A stretch of 64,000 nt of DNA. It comes from JBBRMU01 sp038230655 (GTDB lineage Bacteria > Patescibacteriota > Microgenomatia > UBA1406 > GWC2-37-13). This document shows, in pieces, positions 15,701-25,215 of this stretch. Position 1 is the first letter of the stretch. Each line of letters opens with the position of its first letter. The stretch is taken from contig JBBRMU010000003.1 in assembly GCA_038230655.1 (NCBI GenBank), forward strand, positions 24,845-88,844, read 5' to 3'. The notes under the pieces were generated by a model, which had not been told where the DNA came from, did not search any database, and saw nothing but the letters and a program-made list of their open reading frames with translations. Both the position numbers and the translations under genes were made by a program.

Positions 15701-18322
15701 ATGTCAGACCTAGACCAAACAGAAAAAAAAGAGTTAGCACAAACACCGCTTTCAGATCAACACACTGAAATAGTGCAGGAAATGAAAAACGCGTATCTTG
15801 ACTACGCGATGTCGGTCATTGTGGAACGCGCTCTACCTGATGTACGAGATGGTCTAAAGCCTGTCCACCGCAGAATTTTATTTGCCATGCACAAAATGGG
15901 TCTATCTTTTAATGGCAGATTCTCGAAGTCTGCAGGTGTTGTCGGAGAAGTCCTTGGAAAGTATCACCCTCATGGTGATGCGCCAGTCTATGAAGCTCTT
16001 GTCCGCATGGCACAGGACTTCTCAATGAGGTACCAACTTATAAAAGGCCAGGGAAACTTTGGCTCTGTAGATGGTGATCCAGCCGCCGCGATGCGTTACA
16101 CCGAGGTTAAGCTCTCCAAAATAGCTGAAGAAATGCTTGTTGATATTGAAAAAGAAACTGTTGGTTTTATCGATAACTTTGACGGCAGACTGCAAGAGCC
16201 TCTTTATCTGCCAGCAAAGCTACCGAATCTTTTACTGATGGGTGCTGAGGGAATTGCAGTAGGTATGGCAACGAAAATTCCTCCTCATAACTTGAATGAG
16301 ATTGCAGATGCATGTATTGCACTCATTGATAAAGCTAAACTCATTGACGAAAAAGAGAAAGATCCAACAAAAGCAACTTCTGTCACACCAAAAGACGACC
16401 CTGATGTTAATGAAGCCAGTCCGTATAGCAAAGTTTTTGGAGTATATAAACAAAAAGACCTCTTATCATATGAACTAACTGGCGAAGATCTCTTAGAGTA
16501 TGTAAAAGGCCCGGACTTCCCAACAGCCGGAATAATTTATGGAGCAAATGATATTAAACAAGTCTACCTAACAGGAAGAGGTAAAATTCTTATCAGAGCT
16601 TTAGTCGACGAAGAAGACTTAGGAAAAGGAAAAAGCGCGATTATTGTAAAACAGCTTCCATACCAGGTCAACAAAGCTCATCTAGTTGAAAAAATTGCTC
16701 ATTTGGTGATGGATAAAAAAGTTGTCGGCATTTCTGATCTTAGAGATGAGTCAGATCGCGATGGAATCCGAGTTGTCATCGAGCTAAAACGTGATGCCTC
16801 CTATAAAAAAGTCCTTAATAATCTTTTCAAATTCACAGAACTACAGACCTCGTTTCCCGTAAATATCGTGGCTCTCGTTGATGGAGTCCCTCAAACACTC
16901 TCACTGAAAACGATCCTAGAAAATTATTTGAAGCATCGTGTAGATATTGTTACAAAGCGATCTGAATTTGAACTTAAACAGGCAGAACACAGAGCTCATA
17001 TTCTCCAAGGGTACCTCATTGCACTCGATCATATTGATGAAGTCATAAAAATAATCCGTGGATCTAAGGACGAACCAACCGCAAAAGCTGCATTAATGAA
17101 AAACTTTGGGCTCAGTGAAATTCAGACTCAGGCAATTTTAGAGATGCAGTTAAGGAGACTTACAGGTCTTGAAAGAGCTAAAATTGAGGATGAACTCAAG
17201 ACTCTCCAGGAGATCATTGACTACTTGGAAATGCTGCTTAAAGACGTTTTCAAAATTCTTAAAGTTATTAAAGATGAACTTCTTTATTTGAAAGACAAGT
17301 ATGGTGATGAGAGAAGAACAAGAGTCATTAAGTCAAAGCCAGGAGAGATCTCTGACGAAGAACTTATCGAAAATAAAGAGGTCTTTGTCGTGTTAACTAA
17401 AGAAGGATATATTAAACAGATTCCAATGGAAACTTTCAAAGTCCAAAACAGAGGGGGTAAAGGCGTTTCTGGAATGGAAACGAAAGAAACAGATAACGTC
17501 TACATAATGTCAAAAGCCAAGATGCATGACTATATTCTGTACTTTAGCAACCAGGGAAGAGTATTTACCACCAGAATTTGGGATATTCCGGCTGGATCTA
17601 GAATCTCAAAAGGAAAAGCTATTGTTAACCTCTTGACGTTACGACCAGATGAAAAAATTACCTCAATCCTCACCTATAATACTGAAACACTAAAACCTGT
17701 AGATAAGATTACTAACTATGTCATCATGATCACAAAAGACGGCACAGTTAAAAAAACACCATTCCAAGAGTATGCAAATATTCGTAGTAATGGACTGATC
17801 GCGATAAAACTAGAGCCTGGTGATGCCCTAAATTGGGTTAAATTCACCCATGGTTCCAAAAATGTAATGCTCGTTTCTAAGGAAGGAAAAGCGATTATGT
17901 TCAAGGAAAGTGAGGTCCGAACTACCGGAAGATCTTCTATTGGTGTCAGAGGTATGGACCTAGACGATAATGATGAAGTAGTATCAGCAGATGTCTTTAA
18001 TCAGGATGAACTGAAAAAAAATATCTTTGTTATCTCTGACCGAGGTATCGGTAAGAAAACGTTCTTATCTGAGTTTAAAGGACAGCATCGAGGAGGAAAA
18101 GGAGTTAAAATAGCCTCAATTGATGCCAAGTTTGGGAAAATTGCTTTTGTGGAGATCATTGATCCGGGGGAAAATACGGTCATCATTACGAGTGGTCATG
18201 GTCAAGTTGTCAAGATTCCGATGGCTTCCATTCCATCGAGGTCAAGAACAGCAAAAGGTGTCATTTTGATGAGATTCTCTGATAAATCTGATAAGGTGGT
18301 AAGCGCAACCTTTGTGGAGTAA
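15701..18322 (+). CDS. gyrA: DNA gyrase subunit A
   Basis: DNA-cleaving subunit of gyrase. Catalytic tyrosine is Y133 in AAAMRYTEVKL, with the winged-helix residues before it (ALPDVRDGLKPVHRRILFAM; KYHPHGDAPVYEALVRMAQDF). An insertion of about 35 residues lies at 210-245 (IDEKEKDPTKATSVTPKDD). The C-terminal domain has six beta-pinwheel blades; GyrA-box-like motifs NRGGKG (about 586) and HRGGKG (about 796) favour gyrase over topoisomerase IV. The length is 873 residues. No terminator is visible after the stop. Confidence 0.96.
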   Translation: MSDLDQTEKKELAQTPLSDQHTEIVQEMKNAYLDYAMSVIVERALPDVRDGLKPVHRRILFAMHKMGLSFNGRFSKSAGVVGEVLGKYHPHGDAPVYEALVRMAQDFSMRYQLIKGQGNFGSVDGDPAAAMRYTEVKLSKIAEEMLVDIEKETVGFIDNFDGRLQEPLYLPAKLPNLLLMGAEGIAVGMATKIPPHNLNEIADACIALIDKAKLIDEKEKDPTKATSVTPKDDPDVNEASPYSKVFGVYKQKDLLSYELTGEDLLEYVKGPDFPTAGIIYGANDIKQVYLTGRGKILIRALVDEEDLGKGKSAIIVKQLPYQVNKAHLVEKIAHLVMDKKVVGISDLRDESDRDGIRVVIELKRDASYKKVLNNLFKFTELQTSFPVNIVALVDGVPQTLSLKTILENYLKHRVDIVTKRSEFELKQAEHRAHILQGYLIALDHIDEVIKIIRGSKDEPTAKAALMKNFGLSEIQTQAILEMQLRRLTGLERAKIEDELKTLQEIIDYLEMLLKDVFKILKVIKDELLYLKDKYGDERRTRVIKSKPGEISDEELIENKEVFVVLTKEGYIKQIPMETFKVQNRGGKGVSGMETKETDNVYIMSKAKMHDYILYFSNQGRVFTTRIWDIPAGSRISKGKAIVNLLTLRPDEKITSILTYNTETLKPVDKITNYVIMITKDGTVKKTPFQEYANIRSNGLIAIKLEPGDALNWVKFTHGSKNVMLVSKEGKAIMFKESEVRTTGRSSIGVRGMDLDDNDEVVSADVFNQDELKKNIFVISDRGIGKKTFLSEFKGQHRGGKGVKIASIDAKFGKIAFVEIIDPGENTVIITSGHGQVVKIPMASIPSRSRTAKGVILMRFSDKSDKVVSATFVE

Positions 18323-18485
18323 TCGAAGTTAAAAAATCTTTACGCATTTCTTCAAAAGGCTCTAGTCTCGAATCAATGTGGTCTATAACCGCTGAAATTT
18401 TCACAGCCATTTTATAATCTTGGCGACTTTCGAACTCCTTAAATCTTTTATCTCTATATCCCATTGTGACAAGTTCTCTCTCCAT
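18261..18485 (-). CDS. Possible small hypothetical protein overlapping the gyrA end
   Basis: A 74-residue frame opposite the end of gyrA, overlapping it by 62 bases. The first 55 residues (MERELVTMGYRDKRFKEFES onward) are charged and helix-prone, with IDHIDSRLEPFEEMRKDFL resembling a coiled-coil stretch; the part over gyrA (Arg/Pro-rich) may be read-through of non-coding sequence. No ribosome binding site is seen. The gap between gyrA and folD holds nothing else that I can identify. Confidence 0.3.
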   Translation of the reverse strand: MERELVTMGYRDKRFKEFESRQDYKMAVKISAVIDHIDSRLEPFEEMRKDFLTSITPQRLRLPPYQIYQRISSK

Positions 18486-18599
18486 ATAATTTTCAACTAT
18501 TTTTTCATAACAAAAACCTCAGAACTATGTCTATCGCTTATACTCCATAGAAGTATTTTAAGTTTTAGATTATCCTAGAGCCCTAAACATCTAATGTGG

Positions 18600-18605
18600 T
18601 ATAAT
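18600..18605 (+). promoter_or_regulatory. -10 box of folD, leaderless layout
   Basis: TATAAT ends 6 bases before ATG 18612. An upstream in-frame ATG at 18594 would lie in front of this box and is therefore rejected as the start. Confidence 0.65.
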
Positions 18606-18611
18606 ATAAGC

Positions 18612-19496
18612 ATGAAATTACCCGGTAAACAAATAGCAGAGGCTCTCCAAGTAAACTTAAAGCAAGAGGTGCAAATTCTGAAAAAAAAAGGTATTCCTTT
18701 AAAATTAGTCGATATTCTCATCGGTGAAGCTGACGATCAGATATCATTCGTCAAAATCAAAGAAAAAATGGCTCAAAAACTTGGTGTTGAGTTTGAGTTT
18801 GTACATCTGATAAAAACCCCTTCTTTTGAAAACTTTGCAAATATTTTAAAGGGTTACTCTGTTGACCCAAAAGTTACTGGTATAATCGTGCAACAGCCAC
18901 TCCCTTTCCAGCTTCAAACTGACAGTCTTTACAACTTTATTCCTCTCTCAAAAGAGATTGAAGGACACAAGCTCAAGACTACATTCTGTGCACCTCTTGG
19001 TTTAGCTATCCTTACCGCGCTCAAATATGTTTTTAAGGGATCAGTTGTTTCAGCGGATCTCTTTGTTGATCTTTCAAAAGATACGGATTTCTTCAAGAAA
19101 AATCTCAGAAGTAAAAAAGTTGTCATTATCGGAAGAGGGATGACTGGTGGACTTCCCATTGGCGAAACATTTAAAAAACTCAAATTAGATTTTCTGAGCG
19201 TAGCTTCTCAAACGTTCGAACCTCATGCATACTACAAAGATGCTGATATCATCATTACCGCCGTAGGTAAAAAAATTATTACATCTGACATGCTAAAACC
19301 GGGAGCCGTGCTTTTGAACGTTGGACTTAGACGTGAAGATGAGAAATTAAGAGGAGATTATGAAGAAGATGAAGTAAAAGATGTTTCATCCTTATATAGC
19401 TCAACACCTGGTGGTATTGGGCCAATCGATGTCGTCTATCTCTTCAAAAATCTTCTTGACGCCTCGAAGCTACAGAACTATCAAAAGTTTCATTAA
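18612..19496 (+). CDS. folD: FolD-family methylenetetrahydrofolate dehydrogenase/cyclohydrolase, divergent
   Basis: One-carbon enzyme interconverting methylene-, methenyl- and formyl-tetrahydrofolate. Substrate domain motifs IIVQQPLPFQL (about 91-101) and the Rossmann segment GRGMTGGLPIG are clear, as is the closing STPGGIGPIDVVYLF. Two active-site positions differ from the norm: the Tyr of the YxxxK motif is Phe (F46 in SFVKIKEK, with K50 kept), and the usual KDVDG reads KEIEG (114-118). The catalytic Lys and Gln remain. Activity may be altered, perhaps with loss of the cyclohydrolase step. Length is 294 residues. Confidence 0.9.
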   Translation: MKLPGKQIAEALQVNLKQEVQILKKKGIPLKLVDILIGEADDQISFVKIKEKMAQKLGVEFEFVHLIKTPSFENFANILKGYSVDPKVTGIIVQQPLPFQLQTDSLYNFIPLSKEIEGHKLKTTFCAPLGLAILTALKYVFKGSVVSADLFVDLSKDTDFFKKNLRSKKVVIIGRGMTGGLPIGETFKKLKLDFLSVASQTFEPHAYYKDADIIITAVGKKIITSDMLKPGAVLLNVGLRREDEKLRGDYEEDEVKDVSSLYSSTPGGIGPIDVVYLFKNLLDASKLQNYQKFH

Positions 19497-19541
19497 GACT
19501 TCCTTTAATTCTCAGTTCTTCATTCAGATCTTATAGATCAT

Positions 19542-20486
19542 ATGCAAAATGTTATTATTATCACTGGTCAAACTGCAACAGGTAAAACTGAGCTAGCTCT
19601 AGAGTTGGCTGAGAAATGTAACGGAGAGCTTGTGAACTGCGACTCTAGGCAGATTTACAAACACTTAGATATTATTAGCGGTAAGGATCTGACAAATGAT
19701 CGCTACAGAGAAACACGGAAGATGGGGGGATTTTCAGTTGGCTACTACACTTTTGACACCCATGCCAGATCTAAGATCTGGCTATACGATATCATCTCTC
19801 CTAAAGAGTACTTTTCTTCCTTTGACTACCAACAATGTGCATTGTTCACTATAAAACACATTCTAGATCAGGGAAAAACTCCCATAATTGTCGGAGGTAC
19901 TTATTTTTACTTATATCACCTCCTTTATAGCGTGGAAACTGAAAATATCAAACCTAACTGGGAGTTAAGAGAAAGATTTAAAAACTCTCCTTTAAAAAGG
20001 CTGCAAGATGAACTTAAAAAAATAAACAGATCTTTATTTGAGAGCCTGAATGAAAGTGAGAAACAGAATCCTCAAAGACTTATTCGAAAAATTGAGGTTT
20101 CTCTGATACATAATGACTTTAATCAAGAATCTTTACAAAAAAAACTATCACTTGAGAAAAAACTATCTAGGGAAAACCTGCAGGTCGAGTTTCTTGGTTT
20201 AAAGTATAAAGACAGAGCAGCAGAACTAGACTCTATCAAAACACGAGTAACTAAAAGAGTGGAGGAAGGTGCTGTCCAAGAAGTAAGAGCAATACTCGCT
20301 AAAGGGTATACTAAAAATGACCCGGGAATGAAAACTATTGGCTATCAACAGATGATTGACTTCCTTATGGGCACAAGATCAAAAGAGGAGATGTTGGAAG
20401 CTTGGATTACTAAAGAGATGCAGTACGCCAAACGCCAGTTTACTTTCATGAAACGAGATACAAATATCGCCTGGAGAGAAGTATAA
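19542..20486 (+). CDS. miaA: tRNA dimethylallyltransferase
   Basis: Adds the dimethylallyl group to A37 of tRNAs reading codons that start with U. The P-loop GQTATGKTELALELA (8-22), the DSR motif NCDSRQIYK with catalytic Asp, and the PIIVGGTYFYLYHLL strand are typical. The later conserved segment FLGLKYKDRAAEL and QQMIDFLMG with the C-terminal AKRQFTFMKRD are intact. Length 314 is normal. It ends about 100 bases from the convergent lepA; I see no terminator or gene between them. Confidence 0.95.
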   Translation: MQNVIIITGQTATGKTELALELAEKCNGELVNCDSRQIYKHLDIISGKDLTNDRYRETRKMGGFSVGYYTFDTHARSKIWLYDIISPKEYFSSFDYQQCALFTIKHILDQGKTPIIVGGTYFYLYHLLYSVETENIKPNWELRERFKNSPLKRLQDELKKINRSLFESLNESEKQNPQRLIRKIEVSLIHNDFNQESLQKKLSLEKKLSRENLQVEFLGLKYKDRAAELDSIKTRVTKRVEEGAVQEVRAILAKGYTKNDPGMKTIGYQQMIDFLMGTRSKEEMLEAWITKEMQYAKRQFTFMKRDTNIAWREV

Positions 20487-20588
20487 TATGTGGCCTAAAA
20501 TCCATTGAAATTTTCTGCATCAGGAGTAACATTGTATCAATGGCTCAAGAAGCTATCTCAGCATATAGAGATTTGATCTTAAAGTAAT

Positions 20589-22361
20589 TTACTCCCTTTT
20601 GAATAACTTCATGAAAGCTTCCTTTGGCACTTCAACACTACCGACCATCTTCATGCGTTTTTTACCTTCTTTCTGTTTTTCTAGAAGTTTACGTTTTCTA
20701 CTAAAGTCCCCACCACCAACTGTTTTACTGTTATGAGTAAGGACATCTTTTCTAAAGGGAGATAACTTTTCACTTGCAATGATTTTACCTTTATACTTTG
20801 CCTGGATCTTTATCTCAAACTGCTGACGGGGAATTACATCTTTCAACTTTTTCACTAGTTCGCTTCCTTTTTCCATTGACCTTTCCTGTACAACAATTTC
20901 CGAGAACTCCTCAATTTCCTCAAGATTTATCAAAAGACTGAGCTTATCTGCTTTTACCTTTTCATAACGCAAGAACTCCCAATCAAGAGAAGCATATCCG
21001 GAAGTAACACTTTTAAGCCTGTCAAAAAAATCCGAGATCATCTCTACAAGAGGCATTTCATAGGTCACAGATATCTGATTTATATTGTCCATTGTTAAAA
21101 ACCGCGCCCGGTACTTCTCACAAAGCTGCATAACCGCACCAGAATAATCCTGTGGCGTTAAAATCATAATTTTGACATATGGTTCTTCATATGCATTGTT
21201 ATTAATCTTGTACTCAACTTGAGGAGGAGTCAGTACCAAACTTAGACCAAATTCACGCTCTAGACGCTCACGGACCACATCGGCGTGCAAAAGCCCTAGA
21301 AAGCCAACTCTAAATCCTGCACCCAGCGCCTGGCTGAATATAGCGTTAAATTCTAAGGAAGAGTCATTAAGGTATAACTTGTCTAAAGCTTTTTTTAAAT
21401 TCAAGTAGTCGTTTGTGTCTGTTGGAAACATTGAAGCATAAACCATTGGCTTTACCTTGCGGTAGCCAGATAAGGGAGGATTCTTAGATTTTTCATCAAT
21501 GATGGTATCACCGACACGGACCTGATGAATATCTTTTAGATTTGTAACAACATAACCGATTTCACCTTCCGTTAGTTCATTTTTAGGTTTCAGTTCCGGG
21601 TCAAAAATGCCAACTTCAACCATCTCAAACATACTTCCATTGGCTGATAACTTTACATTTAACCCTTTTCTTAATTTTCCTTCAAAAACTCTTACAAAGG
21701 CGATAACACCACGATGCGGGTCATAGTATGAATCAAAGATGAGTGACTGAAGTTCATCCCCCGTAACTTCTACATGGAAAGGGTGAAATGGTGGCGGTAT
21801 TTTCTCAACAACTGTCTGTAGAAGAGCCTCAACATTCAGACCAGTTTTTGCAGAAACCTCAAAAATTTCTTTTTCATCAATACCCAAAAAATCTACAAGC
21901 TGTTTTTTTGTCTTAGCAACTTCAGAGCTTGGTAGATCAATTTTATTAATTACCGGGATAATAACGAGATTTTTATCTAGAGCTTTGTAAGCGTTGGCGA
22001 TTGTCTGAGCCTGAATACCCTGGGTTGCATCTACCAAAAGAATTACCCCTTCTACACAAGCTAACGTACGGTCAACTTCGTATGAAAAATCAACATGGCC
22101 TGGAGTATCAATTAAATTTAATAGATACGTCGTTGAAGGAGTAGTAGAGGTAGCCTTGGAGGTATAGTTCATCCTCACAGGTGCAAGCTTGATGGTAATA
22201 CCTCTTTCACGGGAGATCGGGTTTCTATCAAGCATCTGAGCTTCATGCTGATTCGCATCTATGACTCCAGTTAGCTCAAGTAAACGGTCAGCTAAGGTTG
22301 ACTTACCATGATCTACATGAGCAATAATGGCAAAGTTCCGAATGTTTTTAGGCTCGGTCAT
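20589..22361 (-). CDS. lepA: Elongation factor 4 (LepA)
   Basis: Ribosomal GTPase that back-translocates or remodels stalled ribosomes. G1 is AHVDHGKSTLADRLLE (14-29), G2 region RERGITIKL, G3 DTPGHVDF and G4 NKIDLPSS. The EF4-specific C-terminal domain is present (GGGDFSRKRKLLEKQKEGKKRMK), which separates it from EF-G and TypA. Length 590 is close to the usual 600. Its own promoter lies directly upstream, with pyruvate kinase 52 bases before it on the same strand. Confidence 0.97.
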   Translation of the reverse strand: MTEPKNIRNFAIIAHVDHGKSTLADRLLELTGVIDANQHEAQMLDRNPISRERGITIKLAPVRMNYTSKATSTTPSTTYLLNLIDTPGHVDFSYEVDRTLACVEGVILLVDATQGIQAQTIANAYKALDKNLVIIPVINKIDLPSSEVAKTKKQLVDFLGIDEKEIFEVSAKTGLNVEALLQTVVEKIPPPFHPFHVEVTGDELQSLIFDSYYDPHRGVIAFVRVFEGKLRKGLNVKLSANGSMFEMVEVGIFDPELKPKNELTEGEIGYVVTNLKDIHQVRVGDTIIDEKSKNPPLSGYRKVKPMVYASMFPTDTNDYLNLKKALDKLYLNDSSLEFNAIFSQALGAGFRVGFLGLLHADVVRERLEREFGLSLVLTPPQVEYKINNNAYEEPYVKIMILTPQDYSGAVMQLCEKYRARFLTMDNINQISVTYEMPLVEMISDFFDRLKSVTSGYASLDWEFLRYEKVKADKLSLLINLEEIEEFSEIVVQERSMEKGSELVKKLKDVIPRQQFEIKIQAKYKGKIIASEKLSPFRKDVLTHNSKTVGGGDFSRKRKLLEKQKEGKKRMKMVGSVEVPKEAFMKLFKRE

Positions 22362-22369
22362 AAGAGTAC

Positions 22370-22375
22370 ATTATA
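22370..22375 (-). promoter_or_regulatory. -10 box of lepA, leaderless layout
   Basis: TATAAT on the minus strand ends 8 bases before the lepA ATG at 22361. Confidence 0.65.
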
Positions 22376-22413
22376 TCGGTAAAGAAGCGTAAGAGCAAAT
22401 AGAGGAGGAAAGT

Positions 22414-23838
22414 TTATACAGTCAAAACTTTTACCGTTGAGGTTGTCCCTTCAGCCCAATGATCACCATGAATAATAATTAAGCGGTCTTTTTTCTTGAC
22501 TAATTCTTTATTCTGAAGAAAGGAGACCGATCTCAAAATATCATCCTTCGTTATTTCATCACTCGGTTTTTCATCATTAATGAAAGAATAGACACCAAAG
22601 AAAAGACTTAGCCTATCACATATAGACTTATCTGGTGTAAATGTGAATATCGGCACCAAGGGTCTATATCTTGAAACAAGCTCAGCTGTTTTTCCCGAGT
22701 GAGTAAAAACAACAAATCCCGCTAAATGTTCTTCTTGAGTATTCAATTTCATATACACGTTATAAGCAGCTTCTGCAATAACGTCATTTATCTCGTTGGT
22801 GAGAATCTTATATTTATGTCGGATATCATAGAAGAACTTAGGCTCATTAAAATCAATAGTATTTTTCATAACCTGGACCGCTTCAAAAGGAAACTGCCCA
22901 GATGCTGTTTCTCCAGATAGCATGACTGCATCTGTTTGGTCATAACATGCATTGGCAACATCTGATACCTCAGCACGAGTCGGGTAGGGATTCGTCATCA
23001 TAGTCTGCAGCATCTGCGTCGCCGTAATGACTGCCTTACCTTTTTCAATGCATTTTTTAATAAGTAGTTTTTGATAGTAAGGAACCTGCTCGATAGGGAG
23101 TTCAACACCTAGATCCCCTCTAGCAACCATAATTGCGTCTGAGTTATCAATAATGTTATCTAGGTCATCAATTGCTTTTTTTGTCTCAATTTTTGCGACT
23201 AGACTCGCTCTAAATTGATACTTTTCCATCTCGGTTTTAACAAATATAAGATCTTCAGCTGATCTAACAAAGGAGAGTGCGACATAGTCAATCTCATTTT
23301 TTTGGGCTAATTTTAGTCCTTCAAAGTCCTTATCAACCAGTACGGGAAAAGGGAAGTCGGCTCCTGGTATGTTAAGTGACTTTCGGTTGCCTAAAGTACC
23401 ACCGCTGTCTGATTTGAGGTAACACTTTCCATCTTTCTTGACTACGTAGAAAATAAATGCTCCATCATCAGCTACTAATTTTTGGCCATCGGTAAGGTTC
23501 TCGATTATATTTGGATGAGACATCGAAAAACCGGGTTCTTTATTCTCGAAAGACTCTGGACCAAATAGGAGAAGATCACCCTTATTTATAGCTATCTGAT
23601 CAACTGGCATGTTAATGCGAATCTCTGCTCCTTGGAGATCAATAAGCGTTCCAATAGCAATGCCCATTCTGTCTGCAACTGTATTAACTCTCTCAATGCG
23701 CTCATTATGCCACTCTACAGTATTATGTTTGAAGTTAAAGCGGAAAATATTCACTCCAAGAGAGATTAGTTTTTCAATCATCTCTTCTGAGTCAGAAGAC
23801 GGACCGATGGTTGCAACAATTTTTGTAAGTTTATTCAT
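22414..23838 (-). CDS. pyk: Pyruvate kinase
   Basis: Last glycolytic step, phosphoenolpyruvate plus ADP to pyruvate plus ATP. The start MNKLTKIVATIGPSS is the conserved opening; an in-frame ATG 12 codons earlier adds an unrelated leader and is rejected. The barrel motifs include FRFNFKH (usual FRlNfSH), IVARGDLGVELP, VITATQML and the EVSDVANACYDQTDAVMLSGETASG segment. In the last, Gln stands where most enzymes have Gly (DGTDA). A C-terminal allosteric-type domain follows from about residue 350. Length 474 is normal. The gene is divergent from the flippase at 23898, with 59 bases between start codons. Confidence 0.94.
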   Translation of the reverse strand: MNKLTKIVATIGPSSDSEEMIEKLISLGVNIFRFNFKHNTVEWHNERIERVNTVADRMGIAIGTLIDLQGAEIRINMPVDQIAINKGDLLLFGPESFENKEPGFSMSHPNIIENLTDGQKLVADDGAFIFYVVKKDGKCYLKSDSGGTLGNRKSLNIPGADFPFPVLVDKDFEGLKLAQKNEIDYVALSFVRSAEDLIFVKTEMEKYQFRASLVAKIETKKAIDDLDNIIDNSDAIMVARGDLGVELPIEQVPYYQKLLIKKCIEKGKAVITATQMLQTMMTNPYPTRAEVSDVANACYDQTDAVMLSGETASGQFPFEAVQVMKNTIDFNEPKFFYDIRHKYKILTNEINDVIAEAAYNVYMKLNTQEEHLAGFVVFTHSGKTAELVSRYRPLVPIFTFTPDKSICDRLSLFFGVYSFINDEKPSDEITKDDILRSVSFLQNKELVKKKDRLIIIHGDHWAEGTTSTVKVLTV

Positions 23839-23883
23839 ATATTTTCTACTAGTAACAGTAAATAAGTTTATCATAATATTTTG

Positions 23884-23889
23884 TATACT
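23884..23889 (+). promoter_or_regulatory. -10 box of the first flippase gene
   Basis: TATACT ends 8 bases before ATG 23898. This promoter opens the large glycan locus. Confidence 0.6.
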
Positions 23890-23897
23890 TTCTATAC

Positions 23898-25160
23898 ATG
23901 AAAAAGCAGTTATCTAAAATATTCTCCAACGAGTTTTATAAAGGGGGAATAATTCTCACGGCTTCTTCTATTTTGGTTAACTTTTTCAACTATATTTTTA
24001 ACTTTCTGGCAGGTAGGGCCTTGGGGCCTGCCGGATATGGTGAGATCTCAAGCTTATTTTCCTACGTCTCATTACTGACAATTCCTACAGCAGTAGTCAC
24101 GACCATTATTATTCAAAAAATTGGCTCAACAGATCAGGAGAAGCTACCTTATGCTCTCTCAATTGAAGCATATATAAATCAAAAGCTAAAAAAATACGCG
24201 CCAATCATTATCCTCTCACTTCTTCTCACACCATTTATTCACCGGATTACTAATTTATCGCCTCTAACGAGTGCAGTGCTTATTCCGTTCATTCTAATTG
24301 CAGTCTTGACGTCGTTTTATAATTCAATGCTTCAAGGCCTTAAGCTTTTTTTCTTTATTTCATTAATATCTCTAGCAATTACTTTTTTGAAAATGTTTGG
24401 AGGGATCGCGGCAGCACTGCACATGGGTGGAGTTGAAGTTGTCTTGCTATTTCTGTTTATAGCATCTATTGTTGGATATGCAGGAAATATTATTGCTCTA
24501 CGGGTGCAATCAAAAAAAGCGGTTACTTTGGAACCTGCTAAAAAAATAGAGAAGCGAATGCTATCTTTTATTTTATCTCCTCAGTTTATTACTACAGGCC
24601 TTTCCGTCGCGGCAATGCTTGCATTAAACAACGTGGATATAATTTATGTTAAGAAGTTTTTCAGCCCTCAAGAAGCAGGATTATACAGTTCATGGTCACT
24701 ATTTGCTAAAGCAATTTTTTATGTTCTGGGGCCTTTACTAGGAGTGAGTTATATTTTCTTTACTCATACTAAAGACCGTCATGATGAGCAGAAATCATTT
24801 ATTTTATCTTTACTGGCGCTCATTGGATTAGGCATCTGTAGCTTTATTTTCTACACATTTTTTGCAGACTTCATTATCTCAACTCTTTTTGGAAAAAAAT
24901 TTGTAAGTATCATTCCTTATCTGGGGTTGGCAAGTATTTACGGCTCTCTTTATGCAATTATAACTTTTATTAATAACTTCTTCATAGCTAAAAAAAGCAA
25001 GTATTCATTAATCCTGGCTTTGTCACTTCCGATTTACGTTGTAGCGCTCTTTTTCACGTCAAGAAACATTGCCAATATTTTTATTCTAAACATCTTATAC
25101 GGGACAGTAACCGTTTCGATCTATTTACTGGCTTATTTTTACTCCAAAAATAAACTCTGA
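23898..25160 (+). CDS. Oligosaccharide flippase, Wzx/MATE-like
   Basis: A 420-residue integral membrane protein with 12-14 predicted helices, moving lipid-linked sugars across the membrane. The start GGIILTASSILVNFFNYIFN and FLAGRALGPAGYGEISSLFSY are typical of the polysaccharide biosynthesis (RfbX/Wzx) family. NNVDIIYVKKFFSPQEAGLYS at about 250 is the second half-repeat. It opens the glycan locus in front of GT2 and GT4 genes. A second flippase of this type lies at 56283 and a MurJ-like one at 48567. Confidence 0.9.
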   Translation: MKKQLSKIFSNEFYKGGIILTASSILVNFFNYIFNFLAGRALGPAGYGEISSLFSYVSLLTIPTAVVTTIIIQKIGSTDQEKLPYALSIEAYINQKLKKYAPIIILSLLLTPFIHRITNLSPLTSAVLIPFILIAVLTSFYNSMLQGLKLFFFISLISLAITFLKMFGGIAAALHMGGVEVVLLFLFIASIVGYAGNIIALRVQSKKAVTLEPAKKIEKRMLSFILSPQFITTGLSVAAMLALNNVDIIYVKKFFSPQEAGLYSSWSLFAKAIFYVLGPLLGVSYIFFTHTKDRHDEQKSFILSLLALIGLGICSFIFYTFFADFIISTLFGKKFVSIIPYLGLASIYGSLYAIITFINNFFIAKKSKYSLILALSLPIYVVALFFTSRNIANIFILNILYGTVTVSIYLLAYFYSKNKL

Positions 25161-25202
25161 ATTCTTGAAAGAATGCCGCTGTAAAGTTGAGATAGATTGG
25201 TA

Positions 25203-25208
25203 TATAAT
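25203..25208 (+). promoter_or_regulatory. -10 box deciding the start of the GT2 gene at 25216
   Basis: TATAAT ends 7 bases before ATG 25216. The longer frame from 25165 would read through this box and adds residues unlike the family. Confidence 0.6.
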
Positions 25209-25215
25209 AATTTGC

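Noticed and set aside
15701..18322. Topoisomerase IV subunit ParC instead of GyrA
   Set aside because: Long C-terminal pinwheel with GyrA-box-like RGGKG motifs, adjacent to gyrB.
20487..20588. Short open frame between miaA and lepA (ending in a TAA at 20585)
   Set aside because: No start signal, only a 15-codon frame from its ATG, and no likeness to a MiaA C-terminus.
25165..25215. Upstream start of the GT2 gene
   Set aside because: The region contains the -10 box for the ATG at 25216, and the extra residues do not resemble the family.
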